Notes under the pieces: generated by a model | Told to the model about the DNA's origin: nothing | What the model saw: only the letters and a program-made list of their open reading frames with translations | Database searches by the model: none | Made by a program: the position numbers and the translations under genes | In this document: in pieces, positions 1-7,700 of the stretch | Layout: each line of letters starts with the position of its first letter | Numbering within the stretch: position 1 is the first letter of the stretch | NCBI RefSeq assembly: GCF_024539815.1 | Contig: NZ_JAHHIU010000017.1 | Span: forward strand, 1 to 60,425 | Length of the DNA stretch: 60,425 nucleotides | Reading direction: 5' to 3' | DNA from: Streptomyces hayashii | Lineage (GTDB): Bacteria > Actinomycetota > Actinomycetes > Streptomycetales > Streptomycetaceae

Positions 1-165
1 GGCCGGGGCTGAGGTCGGCTCCGGGGCGGGGTCGGTCGGCGTGAGACGGGGCACGGCCGCCGGGCGGACGGGCGAAGCGAGCGCCGGCGCCGCGGCTAGC
101 GCCGGGACGCCGAGGGCGAGGAGGCAGACGACGGCCGCGGCTGCGGGCCTACGGGAAAGGGGCAT
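1..165 (-). CDS. Secreted protein, N-terminal part only (gene runs off the window)
   Basis: The ATG at 165 opens 55 codons that continue past base 1, so only the N-terminus is seen. It begins MPLSRRPAAAAVVCLLALG, a short basic stretch followed by a hydrophobic core and an Ala-rich A-x-A cleavage region near residues 24-32 (LAAAPALAS). This is a typical Sec signal peptide. After it comes a Pro/Thr/Ala-rich segment (TPTDPAPEPTSAPA) of the sort that links a signal peptide to a mature domain. The function cannot be judged from this fragment. No strong ribosome binding site is visible before the ATG. Confidence 0.6.
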   Translation of the reverse strand, partial: MPLSRRPAAAAVVCLLALGVPALAAAPALASPVRPAAVPRLTPTDPAPEPTSAPA

Positions 166-317
166 GCGGGACCGGTCCTCGGGGGTGTCGGACGTCAGCG
201 GGGGGCGGGTGCGGTCATCCCAGCACCCGCTTTCGCGCGCGCGGGGACGCCACTCCCGTCCGATCACCTCACTGGTGGAGCGGTCGGCCGTACGAGGTCG
301 ACGGCCGACCGCGTCCG

Positions 318-400
318 CTCAGTCCGCGAACGCCCGGTCCGCGAACGCCCGGTCCACGGACCCCCGGTCCGCGAACCCGGTCCCGGGTCCGCTCACCGGT
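318..400. repeat. Short degenerate tandem repeat, about 15 bp unit
   Basis: The unit GGTCCGCGAACGCCC and close variants recur head to tail about four to five times between the secreted-protein gene and the SGNH hydrolase stop. Copies drift toward the 3' end (GGTCCACGGACCCCC, GGTCCGCGAACCCGG). It lies in the 245-base gap 166-410, which otherwise shows no gene. The unit is too short and too degenerate for CRISPR. Confidence 0.7.
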
Positions 401-410
401 CGACGCCCGC

Positions 411-1229
411 TCAGGCGACGGCGGAGATCCGCATCCTGATGTCGTCCGGCGACAGCGTGCCCTTGGCGACCACATGGTCGCCGGAGGACTCCCCGCGCAG
501 CCGGCGGCCGATCCACGGCACCAGGTACTCGCGCGCCCAGTGGACGTCGTCGCGCCGCACCTCCAGGGTGCCGCGCGGCGGGAGGAGCGGCCAGGGCTGC
601 TCCGGATCGGCCGGCACCTCCAGACCGAGGACCTGTCCGGCGCGCAGCGCCACGCGCGTGTGTCCCTCCGGGGAGAGGTGGAGCCGGTCGCCGTCCCAGG
701 CCCTGCGGTCCTGCACGGACTTCAGGGACCACAGGTCGAGCACCGGACAGCCGTACCGGTCGGCGACGGCGCGCACATGTCCGTTGTAGGTGGCGATCTT
801 GCCGCGCAGGTGCTTGAGCACGGGTACGCCACGGGTGTCGAAGCCGGTGGTCACCATGACCGTGCCGGCTACGGCGGTCAGGGCCGAGATCGCGCGCTCG
901 AAGCGCTCGGCGACCTCGTCCGGGTCGGTGCCGGGACGGAGGATGTCGTTGCCGCCGGCGCAGAAGGAGACCAGGTCCGGGGCGAGTTCCACGGCCCTGG
1001 GGAGCTGGTCCTCCATGATCTGGTCGAGCAGCTTTCCGCGGACCGCGAGGTTGGTGTAGTCGAAGTCGCCTTCGGGCCGCCGGTCCGCGAGGAGCACCGC
1101 GAACCGGTCCGCCCAGCCGACGAAGGCCCCGTCCGGGCCGGGGTCGCCGACGCCCTCGGTGAAGCTGTCCCCCACCGCCACGTACGACCCGATCACTGAT
1201 TTGTCGTCACTCTTCGAATCGTCTGCCAC
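411..1229 (-). CDS. SGNH/GDSL-family hydrolase (lipase/esterase-like)
   Basis: The product is 272 residues without a signal peptide, so probably cytoplasmic. Block I of the SGNH fold is near residue 20 (VAVGDSFTEGVGD, catalytic Ser in GDS). The oxyanion Gly lies in an LAVRG segment near 63, and the block III Asn is in FCAGGNDILRPG near 94. The catalytic Asp-x-x-His pair is in DGDRLHLSPEGH near 180. These are the four conserved blocks of GDSL esterases; the substrate is unknown. Length fits single-domain members. The start at 1229 gives MADDSKSDDKSVIGSYVAVGDS; a later start is possible because the first 15 residues are low-complexity. Confidence 0.85.
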   Translation of the reverse strand: MADDSKSDDKSVIGSYVAVGDSFTEGVGDPGPDGAFVGWADRFAVLLADRRPEGDFDYTNLAVRGKLLDQIMEDQLPRAVELAPDLVSFCAGGNDILRPGTDPDEVAERFERAISALTAVAGTVMVTTGFDTRGVPVLKHLRGKIATYNGHVRAVADRYGCPVLDLWSLKSVQDRRAWDGDRLHLSPEGHTRVALRAGQVLGLEVPADPEQPWPLLPPRGTLEVRRDDVHWAREYLVPWIGRRLRGESSGDHVVAKGTLSPDDIRMRISAVA

Positions 1230-1322
1230 AGCAGTTCATGATTCACCTTCGAATGTGACTTACGCGACCGTAGGCAGGGGTTGACGGACGGTGAGATAAG
1301 CCACTCCTAAAGAGTTGGCCAA

Positions 1323-2036
1323 TCAGGGAATAAGCGACCACGCCCGGAAGTCGTTGATCCGGAAATGACTCCAGGTGGTGCGGAACGCGAAATGCCCGCG
1401 GGTGTACGGCTCGGGGTCGGTCCAGTCGAAGACCAGCCGCCCGTTGTTCCACCACCGCAGGGTCGGGCCGTCGGAGACGATCCTGACGTGGTGCGGGGCG
1501 TTGGGCACGAGCAGCGGCTCGGTGTAGTCCCGGACCAGCGGCCGCACCCCCGGCAGGCCGACGTAACGGCGCAGCCGGGTCGTCGTGTTGCCGTTGGCGC
1601 CGTAGCCCGCGTAGTAGGTCTTGAGCTGGTCGTACTCGGCGAGCGCGCCGCCGCGCCGGGTGGCGAAGAGGTCGTCCGGGGAACGGACGTCGACGGCGTT
1701 CCAGAAGTTGTTGAGGTCGGACACCCGGTCGTTGACCCCGCCGGCGGCGACGGGCGTGGCCACGTAGTCGAGGACGTACGGCCCTTCGAACGGCTGCCTG
1801 AACCAGATCGTGGCCCCGGCGGGCACGTCGACCTCAAGGGATCCGCGGGAGGCGGCGACGGTTCCGCCCTGCTCCAGTTCCACGGCCCACCGGCCCAGGC
1901 CGTGGCGGAAGTCGTCGTGGGCGATCAGGCGACGGCGGCGCCGACGCGGTGCGGCGCCGGCGGGGGTCGCGGGCGCGAGGGCGCCCAGGGCCGCGCCGGC
2001 GGTGAGGGCTGCGAACGCTCTGCGCGTGGTCGTCAC
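1323..2036 (-). CDS. Tat-exported DUF6250-like protein, probable polysaccharide-active
   Basis: I chose the GTG at 2036 because AAGGAG lies 9 bases upstream and the protein then begins with a signal peptide. It has 237 residues: a twin-arginine leader (TTTRRAFAALTAG, then APATPAGAA) followed by an Arg run and one beta-rich domain with many Trp/Tyr residues (WFRQPFEGPY, NNFWNAVDV, WWNNGRLVFDW, TTWSHFRINDF). This resembles the concanavalin-like DUF6250 domain found in secreted proteins of plant-polysaccharide utilisation. Catalysis is not established. A LacI-type palindrome sits just upstream at 2071-2086, which suggests sugar-responsive control. The C-terminus FRAWSLIP looks like an intact domain end. 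Confidence 0.75.
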   Translation of the reverse strand: MTTTRRAFAALTAGAALGALAPATPAGAAPRRRRRRLIAHDDFRHGLGRWAVELEQGGTVAASRGSLEVDVPAGATIWFRQPFEGPYVLDYVATPVAAGGVNDRVSDLNNFWNAVDVRSPDDLFATRRGGALAEYDQLKTYYAGYGANGNTTTRLRRYVGLPGVRPLVRDYTEPLLVPNAPHHVRIVSDGPTLRWWNNGRLVFDWTDPEPYTRGHFAFRTTWSHFRINDFRAWSLIP

Positions 2037-2070
2037 GGGATGCGGCTCCTTCGGTGGGAGGTCGAAGCGC

Positions 2071-2086
2071 GGGAAAGCGCTTGCCC
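2071..2086 (-). promoter_or_regulatory. LacI-type operator candidate upstream of the DUF6250-like gene
   Basis: GGGAAAGCGCTTGCCC is a near-perfect palindrome centred on AAGCGCTT, the core used by many LacI-family sugar repressors. It is 35-50 bases before the GTG at 2036, so a bound repressor would overlap the promoter or transcript start. No LacI gene lies in the window, so the regulator would act from elsewhere. The rest of the 320-base gap 2037-2356 holds a terminator hairpin (2277-2336) and no gene. Confidence 0.5.
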
Positions 2087-2276
2087 GACGGAGATCACTG
2101 TGGCCGCACCGACGCCCCGTGTCGATGGGCCTGCACGAGGCCAGCCCACAGGACGACGGCCGGGCGACGGGTATGGGGATCCGGGAGACACCGGGCGGTC
2201 CGGTCGCCCCTGGCGTCCCAGGCCGCCCGGGCCGCAGTGGCAGCGCAGGCGGTGCAGGCGGCACTGGCGGGGGCCG

Positions 2277-2336
2277 GACACGCCGAAGGCCGGCCCCCGG
2301 ATCTTTCGATCGGGGTCCGGCCTTCGACGGCGTGTC
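2277..2336 (-). terminator. Strong intrinsic terminator-like hairpin after the M23 peptidase gene
   Basis: The arm starting GACACGCCG...AAGGCCGG pairs with a matching 3' arm (CCGGCCTTCGACGGCGTGTC) over more than 20 bp, with a 3-base bulge and a TTTC-containing loop. It begins about 20 bases past the stop codon at 2357 on the minus strand. It lacks a long U tract, as is usual for Streptomyces terminators. Confidence 0.75.
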
Positions 2337-2356
2337 AGGCGGAGGCGGTCGGGGGG

Positions 2357-3277
2357 TCAGCCGACCGTGACTCCGTGCGAGCGCAGGTAGGCGATCGGGT
2401 CCACGTCCGAGCCGTAGTCCGGCGTGGTGCGGATCTCGAAGTGCAGGTGCGGGCCGGTCACGTTGCCGGTCGCCCCGGACAGGCCGACCTGCTGGCCCGC
2501 GGTCACGGTCTGCCCGGCCGAGACGGAGAGCTGGGAGAGGTGCGCGTACTGGGCGTAGTAGCCGTCGGCGAGCCGGACGACGACCTGGTTGCCGTACGCG
2601 CCGCCCCAGCCCGCGGACACGACGGTGCCCGCGCCCACGGCCTTCACGGTGGTGCCGGTCGGGACGACGAAGTCGACACCGGTGTGGTACCCGCTCGACC
2701 ACATGCTGCCCGCCTGGTGGTACGGGGTGCCGATGGTGGCGCCGGCCACGGGCAGGACGAAACCGCTGGAGCTGCTGTCGGCGGCCTGGGTCGCCTTCGC
2801 GGGGGACGACTTCACGGACGCCTTGGGCTCCGAGGCCTTCGACGCACCCGTGGCGGACGAGCCGGACGACTTGTGGGCGCCGGGCGCGGCCTTGTGGCCG
2901 ATCGACAGCTTGAGGCCGGGGTGGATCAGCGACGGGTCGCCGCCGATGACCGCCCGGTTGTCCCGGTAGAGCCGCTGCCAGCCGCCGCTGACGTGCTGCT
3001 CGTCCGCGATCTTCGAGAGATAGTCGCCGGACCGCACGGTGTAGGTCTTTCCACCGGCGGTCTTGTGGGTCGCGTCGGCGGACTGGACGGCCTTTTCCGA
3101 AACCGTCTTCGCGACCGACTGGGCGGAAGTCTGCGATATGGACTCCGGGGTGGCCGCGTGAGCGCCGGAGGCGCCCATCAGCGGAAGGGCGAGCGCGGCG
3201 CCGCCCGTTCCGGCGACGGCGAGAGAACGGGTGAAGCGCTGAGTCTTCGGACGGCGGTGCTTACCCTTCGCGGGCAT
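2357..3277 (-). CDS. Secreted LysM-M23 peptidoglycan endopeptidase
   Basis: I chose the ATG at 3277 (GGAGAGGAATTCGTC-ATG), giving 306 residues. A signal peptide (MPAKGKHRRPKTQRFTRSL, then ALALPLMGASGAHAA) is followed by a LysM module at about 75-125 (YTVRSGDYLSKIADEQ). After a Ser/Ala/Lys linker comes a C-terminal peptidase M23 domain at about 190-306. Zinc ligands are visible in GYHTGVDFVVPTG (H-x3-D) and in GPHLHFEIR (HxH). The family hydrolyses peptide cross-links in the wall. A c-di-AMP riboswitch occupies the leader, so expression is probably tied to wall stress, germination or osmotic state, as for Streptomyces rpf genes. Confidence 0.92.
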   Translation of the reverse strand: MPAKGKHRRPKTQRFTRSLAVAGTGGAALALPLMGASGAHAATPESISQTSAQSVAKTVSEKAVQSADATHKTAGGKTYTVRSGDYLSKIADEQHVSGGWQRLYRDNRAVIGGDPSLIHPGLKLSIGHKAAPGAHKSSGSSATGASKASEPKASVKSSPAKATQAADSSSSGFVLPVAGATIGTPYHQAGSMWSSGYHTGVDFVVPTGTTVKAVGAGTVVSAGWGGAYGNQVVVRLADGYYAQYAHLSQLSVSAGQTVTAGQQVGLSGATGNVTGPHLHFEIRTTPDYGSDVDPIAYLRSHGVTVG

Positions 3278-3292
3278 GACGAATTCCTCTCC

Positions 3293-3469
3293 GGCGCCTG
3301 CGAGGTGAGCTGTCGGGTGCGGGCTGGAGATGCCCGGCCGCGCCGAGGCGCGGCTTGACCCCGAGCCTGTTCCGGAGACCGGAACAGGCGGTGGTGCCTG
3401 TGGGTCCCCCGCTCCTGCCATACACGGGTGAGTGTGCGGGATCCGGGCGGTGGCAGGATTCGGCGTCCG
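3293..3469 (-). promoter_or_regulatory. c-di-AMP riboswitch (ydaO-yuaA class)
   Basis: On the minus strand the leader carries the class hallmarks in order: GCCGAATCCTGCC, then GGCAGGAGCGGGGGACCCA, a GC stem (GCCTGTTCC/GGAACAGGC), CGGGGTCAAG, and finally CCGACAGCTCACCTCGCAGGC. The last block is close to the conserved 3' consensus CCGACAGCUAACCUCG. The element ends about 15 bases before the start codon, immediately ahead of the ribosome binding site. This class turns off downstream wall-lysis genes when c-di-AMP is high. The rest of the gap 3470-3744 has no gene; a TTGACA (minus strand, 3616-3611) may belong to the promoter. Confidence 0.85.
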
Positions 3470-3744
3470 TCCGGATTGGGGTGGAACGTAAGCGACCCGG
3501 ACGCACAGAGACAAGCAGAGGTTGCGCTGTTCTCGCGTTTCTCTTGATCCCCCGTGGGAAAGCCCCGTCACACTGCGTGAAACACGTCAATCGTTTACCG
3601 CCAAGCGCCCTGTCAACGCATATGAATTACGTGAACATGACGGGCGACTCAGGGTCACGAATATGACGCTGCTCACGTGACGGCTCTCCAGGTTCCTTTA
3701 TTTCCTGGCGAGTTGGAACGAAGGATTCAATTCGGACAGATACC

Positions 3745-5820
3745 TCAGATGCGGCGCAGGCGGATAACCGTCGCATCGAGGTCGCCGCGCAGTCCGGTGC
3801 GCAGTCCGTGATGCAGCAATACGGCACCCCGGTGCACTTCGCCCGTTTCGCGGCATTCGTACGACGCCGTCGGGTCGAGTCCGCGCAGCCGCAGCACGGG
3901 GACGGGCTCGCCGAACCGCTGGGCCTGCAACCAGGCGAGGACGACGGCCTCATCGCCGCGCACGTACTGCACCGCGCTCAGCCCGCCGGCCGGAGGGCGC
4001 AGCCGGTAGAGGTCGCCGTGCTGCACGAGCGGTCGGATGTCCTTGTAGAGATCCACCCATCGACGCGCCTCGGCGAGCTCCTCCTCGCTCCATTCGGAGA
4101 GGTCGCCTCCGACGCCGAGCACTCCCGCCATGGCGCTGACGAACCGGAAGCGCAGAGAGCTCACCCGGCCGTTGAGCTGCGCGTTGGGGCTGTCGGTGAC
4201 CCATGCGGCCATGACCCGCGCGGGGTGGATCTGGCTGAAGCCGTGCTGGATGTCCAGCCGGTCGAGGGGATCGGTGTTGTCGGAGGTCCACACCTGGTCG
4301 GTGCGGCTCATGATGCCGAGGTCGACGCGTCCGCCGCCGCCCGAGCAGGACTCGAAGGCGACGCCCGGGTGAGCCGCCCGCAGCCGGTCCAGCAGGCCGT
4401 ACAGGGCTCGCACGTGGTCGACCCACAGGCGCTGCGGGTAGGGGTCGTCCGGCCACCCGGCGTCGGTGAAGCAGCGGTTGAAGTCCCACTTGACGTAGTC
4501 GATCGGCGCGCTGGACAGCAGCCCGTCGAGCTGCTGCCAGAGGTACTCCTGGACGTCCTCGCGCGCGAGGTTCAGCATGAGCTGATTGCGGAACTCCGTC
4601 CGCTTTCGTCCCGGCTGGAACTGCACCCAGTCGGGATGCGCCCGGTACAGGTCGCTGTCCGGGTTGACCATCTCGGGCTCGACCCAGATGCCGAACTGCA
4701 TGCCGAGGGCGTGGACGTAGTCCGCGAGGGGCTTCAGTCCGTTGGGGAAGCGGTCGGGGTTGGGCTGCCAGTCCCCCAGTCCGGCGTGGTCGCCGGTGCG
4801 CGCGCCGAACCAGCCGTCGTCCACGACGAAGAGCTCGACGCCGATCGCCGCGGCCCGCCGGGCGAGGGTCGCCTGCTGCTCCTCGGAGATGTCGAAGTAG
4901 GTGGCCTCCCAGGAGTTGAACAGCACCGGCCGGTCCTGCTCGGCGTCCGGGACGACATGGGCAAGCTGGTAGGCGTGCCAGGCGCGGCTCGCACCGCCGA
5001 AACCGGCGTCGCTCCACAGGCCCGCGAAGACGGGCGTGGTGAAGTCCTCGCCCGCCGTGAGGCGCAGCAGGCCCGAATCGTCGTACCCCGCCCCGCCGGT
5101 GATCTGCACGCGCGCGTCGGGGAGTTGGGCGACGGCGATGCGCCAGGAGCCGGACCAGGCCAGGGCGCAGCCGTAGACCTCGCCGCGCTCCTCGGTGGCG
5201 TCGGTGTCCAGGGCGACCCAGGGCAGATGCTGGTGTCCGGTGTGGCCGCGGCGGCTGCCGATGACCTTCTCGCCGTAGGTCAGCGGGGACCGCGTCAGCC
5301 GCGACTCGGCGGCCCAGCGGCCGTGCAGCTGGGACAGCCGCCACTCGTCGCGCAGGGGCACGGTCCAGGTGGCCGAGTCCGCGCGGAGCAGTTCCAGGGG
5401 CTGCTCGCCCTCGTTGCGCAGGGTGGTCCACCGCTCGACGACGTCGCCGCGCATCCGGTAGTGCAGGGTGAGCGCGAGCCCGTCGTCCCGGAAGCGCAGC
5501 CGGAGCTCGTCGCCGTCGCTCTCGTGCGTCTCGAAGGTCCACTCGGTGCCGCGCCGCTCGTCGGTGCGCACGGACAGGGCGGGCCGCACGAAGCGGGGGC
5601 CGCCCTCGACCGGGTACTCCTCGTGCCCGTCGAGCGGGGCCTCGAAGGACGCGCCGCGCGCCGACGGGGCGAGCGCGGCGAGGGCCTCCGCGTCCGCGAG
5701 CGCGATGCGCGGCCCCCAGTGCAGATGGATCAGCTCGGCGGCCTCGGTGAGATGGAGGGCATAGCTGCTCGTCGGCCCCGAAAGGAGCCACGTACGGCCG
5801 TTGTCGGCGATCTCGGGCAT
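3745..5820 (-). CDS. Alpha-galactosidase, glycoside hydrolase family 36
   Basis: The ATG at 5820 follows a G-rich ribosome site (AGTGGGGGTTTG) and gives 691 residues, normal for GH36 enzymes with an N-terminal beta-supersandwich, a central TIM barrel and a C-terminal beta domain. The nucleophile is D446 in YVKWDFNR and the acid/base is D514 in WTSDNTDPLDR. FVVDDGWFG near 331-339 and the CSGGGGRVDLG loop near 492-502 are typical substrate-site segments. There is no signal peptide, so it is cytoplasmic and likely cleaves imported raffinose-type or melibiose-type sugars. No sugar transporter is adjacent. An AT-rich motif upstream may be a DeoR-type operator. Confidence 0.92.
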   Translation of the reverse strand: MPEIADNGRTWLLSGPTSSYALHLTEAAELIHLHWGPRIALADAEALAALAPSARGASFEAPLDGHEEYPVEGGPRFVRPALSVRTDERRGTEWTFETHESDGDELRLRFRDDGLALTLHYRMRGDVVERWTTLRNEGEQPLELLRADSATWTVPLRDEWRLSQLHGRWAAESRLTRSPLTYGEKVIGSRRGHTGHQHLPWVALDTDATEERGEVYGCALAWSGSWRIAVAQLPDARVQITGGAGYDDSGLLRLTAGEDFTTPVFAGLWSDAGFGGASRAWHAYQLAHVVPDAEQDRPVLFNSWEATYFDISEEQQATLARRAAAIGVELFVVDDGWFGARTGDHAGLGDWQPNPDRFPNGLKPLADYVHALGMQFGIWVEPEMVNPDSDLYRAHPDWVQFQPGRKRTEFRNQLMLNLAREDVQEYLWQQLDGLLSSAPIDYVKWDFNRCFTDAGWPDDPYPQRLWVDHVRALYGLLDRLRAAHPGVAFESCSGGGGRVDLGIMSRTDQVWTSDNTDPLDRLDIQHGFSQIHPARVMAAWVTDSPNAQLNGRVSSLRFRFVSAMAGVLGVGGDLSEWSEEELAEARRWVDLYKDIRPLVQHGDLYRLRPPAGGLSAVQYVRGDEAVVLAWLQAQRFGEPVPVLRLRGLDPTASYECRETGEVHRGAVLLHHGLRTGLRGDLDATVIRLRRI

Positions 5821-5847
5821 CAAACCCCCACTGATTCGAACAGGTGC

Positions 5848-5866
5848 GATCAAACACAAACATCAT
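5848..5866. promoter_or_regulatory. AT-rich operator candidate upstream of the alpha-galactosidase
   Basis: GATCAAACACAAACATCAT stands out from the surrounding GC-rich sequence and contains two CAAACA repeats, a pattern I associate with DeoR-family sites in Streptomyces. It lies 28-46 bases upstream of the start at 5820. It may equally be part of the promoter. The intergenic region 5821-6033 is shared with the divergent phosphatase gene. Confidence 0.3.
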
Positions 5867-6033
5867 CGAGTGCGGTCGGCCCGCGGGGCAACTCCCCCGT
5901 GACAGGACTCTCACCTGGGCGGACGTCCCGTGGACAACCCGTTGCCCCGGGAACCCATGTCGTATCGTCGAGGAGGTGTCCCGTCGGCCACCACGCAGCC
6001 GCGCCGGCGGAGACCGGCAGGGAGGGAACCCCA

Positions 6034-6831
6034 GTGACGCAGCAGATCCCGTCGACCGAGCCCGAACTGGCCGGCGTGCGCAACTTCCGCGACGTGGGCG
6101 GCCTGCCGACCGTGGACGGCCGGCGCGTGCGCCAGGGCGTGCTGTTCCGCAGCGGTCACCTCGCGCACGCGACCGACGAGGACGCCGCGTTCCTGTCCGG
6201 CCTGGGCCTGCACACGATCTTCGACTTCCGCAACGCGGCGGACCAGAAGCTGGAGGGGCCGGACGTCGAGCTCCCGGGCGTGCGCAACGTCAACCTGCCC
6301 CTGTCGGACCCGGCGGACGGCGCCGAGTTCTGGAAGATGGTCCGCGACGGCCATGTCGACCAGCTGCGCGGAATCCTCGGCGACGGCAAGGCCGCGGGCC
6401 GGATGATCGCCTCCTACCGCACGATCGTCAGGGAACGGACGGCCGAGCACGCGCGGGTGCTGCACTCGCTCGCGCAGGACAGCCTCCCGGCGCTGATGCA
6501 CTGTGCGGCGGGCAAGGACCGGGCGGGTCTGTCCGTGGCGGTGACACTGCTGGCCGTGGGCGTGGAGCGGGACGCGATTCTCGGCGACTACCTGGAGTCC
6601 AACGCCCGGCACCGCCGCTACAAGGTGCGCCGCAGCTCCACGTCGGGTGAGGCCTACTCCCCCGAGATCATGGAGTTGCTGAGCCCCCTCTTCGACGCCC
6701 GCGCGGAGTATCTGGCGGCGGCTTTCGAGACCGTGGAGGAGACCTGGGGCGGGGTCGACGCCTATCTGGAGCAGGGTCTCGGACTCTCCCCCGAGACCCG
6801 CGAGCGGCTGCGGGAGCGCCTGCTCGACTGA
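6034..6831 (+). CDS. Tyrosine/lipid phosphatase of the PtpB-like (DUF_PTP Y_phosphatase3) family
   Basis: The GTG at 6034 is preceded by AGGGAGG at a good distance and gives 265 residues. The N-terminal GVRNFRDVGGLPT (residues 14-26) and FRSGHL (38-43) are the conserved entry motifs of bacterial PtpB/IphP phosphatases. The P-loop is HCAAGKDRAG (H156, nucleophile C157, R163), which fits the HCxAGKDR signature of dual-specificity or phosphoinositide-type members. There is no signal peptide. The substrate cannot be inferred. The divergent neighbour is the GH36 gene, with no obvious link. Confidence 0.88.
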   Translation: MTQQIPSTEPELAGVRNFRDVGGLPTVDGRRVRQGVLFRSGHLAHATDEDAAFLSGLGLHTIFDFRNAADQKLEGPDVELPGVRNVNLPLSDPADGAEFWKMVRDGHVDQLRGILGDGKAAGRMIASYRTIVRERTAEHARVLHSLAQDSLPALMHCAAGKDRAGLSVAVTLLAVGVERDAILGDYLESNARHRRYKVRRSSTSGEAYSPEIMELLSPLFDARAEYLAAAFETVEETWGGVDAYLEQGLGLSPETRERLRERLLD

Positions 6832-6843
6832 CTCCGCCCCGGC

Positions 6844-6866
6844 CGGCCGGCGTGCGTGCGCCGGTC
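6844..6866. terminator. Small hairpin between two convergent genes
   Basis: CCGGCG-TGCGTG-CGCCGG forms a compact GC stem between the convergent stop codons at 6831 (plus) and 6866 (minus). It has no U tract and could serve either strand. Moderately supported. Confidence 0.4.
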
Positions 6867-6988
6867 TACTGGCTGGCCCCCACCTCGAACAGCAGCCACA
6901 GGAACGCCGCGAAGAGGTGCCCGACGGCGATGTAGATGAGCAGCCGGATCCACAGGGTGCGGGGGAACTTCTCCTCGTAGTCGCTCAT
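6866..6988 (-). CDS. 40-residue membrane protein (DUF6126-like) coupled to the XRE-cupin regulator
   Basis: The ATG at 6988 opens a 40-codon gene with N-terminus MSDYEEKFPRTLWIRL and one hydrophobic helix (LLIYIAVGHLFAAFLWLLF), ending VGASQ. Its ATG overlaps the TGA of the upstream regulator by 4 bases (ATGA), strong evidence for translational coupling. Such a charged head followed by one membrane helix matches a small family (DUF6126 as I recall it) that sits beside XRE-cupin regulators in Streptomyces. Its role is unknown; the coupling suggests it senses or is controlled with the regulator. Confidence 0.85.
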   Translation of the reverse strand: MSDYEEKFPRTLWIRLLIYIAVGHLFAAFLWLLFEVGASQ

Positions 6989-7617
6989 GGCGTCACTCGG
7001 CTCTCTGAAAGGTCGGGCCCCAGGCACAGCGTGGCGGAGGGGCTCTGCAACAGGGTGTGGACGAACAGGAGCTCGACGCCGTCGGGATCCTGGGCGGCGA
7101 TGCGGTGCGGGGTCAGCGAGTCGAAATGCGCGCTGTCACCCGGGCCCAGCAGGTCCGTGGTGTCCCCGAGGCGCAGCCGCAGCCGGCCCCGCAGGACGTG
7201 CAGCCACTCCTCCCCGGGGTGCACGCGCACGATGTCTCCCTGGGAGCCGTGGGGCACGTGGACGCGCAGGGCCTGCATCCCCCGCCCCGAGGCGCCGGCC
7301 TGCCAGTACGTCCAGCCGCCCGCGCGGGTCGGCTCCATGTCGGCGGCGCGGACCACGGCGTCGCGGTCGGCGACCGTCTCTCCGAGCAGATCGGAGACGG
7401 TCGTACCATAGACCCGCGCGAGCGTGAGCAGCATCGGCAGCGAGGGCTGACGCCGTCCGGTCTCCAGACGGGAGAGATGGGCGGGCGACAGTCCGGCGTC
7501 ACGGGCCGCGGCCTCCAGCGTGAGGGCCGACCTGCGGCGCAGGGCGCGCAGCTGGGGGGCGACGGCGGGAACGGCCTCGGCCTGCTGTGCCGGGGGCTCC
7601 GACTCGGGCGAGTGCAT
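6985..7617 (-). CDS. XRE-family transcriptional regulator with C-terminal cupin domain
   Basis: The product is 210 residues. A helix-turn-helix of the XRE/Cro type spans about 22-78 (LRALRRRSALTLEAAARDAG, LSPAHLSRLETGRRQPSLP). A cupin_2 barrel lies at about 120-195 (VHPGEEWLHVLRGRLRLRLG, LGPGDSAHFDSLTPHRI). This architecture is used by ligand-binding repressors of the PuuR/SutR type. It is co-translated with the 40-residue membrane protein. Two matching palindromes just upstream of its own start (7637-7673) strongly suggest autoregulation. It is downstream of the hopanoid aminotransferase gene on the same strand, 83 bases away, but the operators indicate its own promoter. Confidence 0.9.
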   Translation of the reverse strand: MHSPESEPPAQQAEAVPAVAPQLRALRRRSALTLEAAARDAGLSPAHLSRLETGRRQPSLPMLLTLARVYGTTVSDLLGETVADRDAVVRAADMEPTRAGGWTYWQAGASGRGMQALRVHVPHGSQGDIVRVHPGEEWLHVLRGRLRLRLGDTTDLLGPGDSAHFDSLTPHRIAAQDPDGVELLFVHTLLQSPSATLCLGPDLSESRVTP

Positions 7618-7636
7618 GTCTCCATTCCACGCCGGG

Positions 7637-7673
7637 TTTGCCTCCGCGGCAAATTCCTTGCCTCAGAGGCAAA
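7637..7673 (-). promoter_or_regulatory. Twin palindromic operators for the XRE-cupin regulator
   Basis: Two 17-bp palindromes follow one consensus: TTTGCCTCCGCGGCAAA at 7637-7653 and CTTGCCTCAGAGGCAAA at 7657-7673, centres 20 bp apart (about two helical turns). They lie 20-56 bases upstream of the regulator's ATG at 7617. The consensus is YTTGCCTC-MGM-GGCAAA. Helical phasing and identical half-sites argue for cooperative dimer binding. Confidence 0.8.
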
Positions 7674-7700
7674 CCGCTCGCTGGGCGGCGCTCCCGGAGA

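Noticed and set aside
318..400. Tandem repeats considered as CRISPR
   Set aside because: Unit of 15 bp, no spacers and no cas genes in the window.
3808..6033. N-terminal extension of the phosphatase frame by more than 700 codons
   Set aside because: The extension is antisense to the GH36 gene and lacks any domain; a GTG with a good ribosome site at 6034 gives the normal family length.
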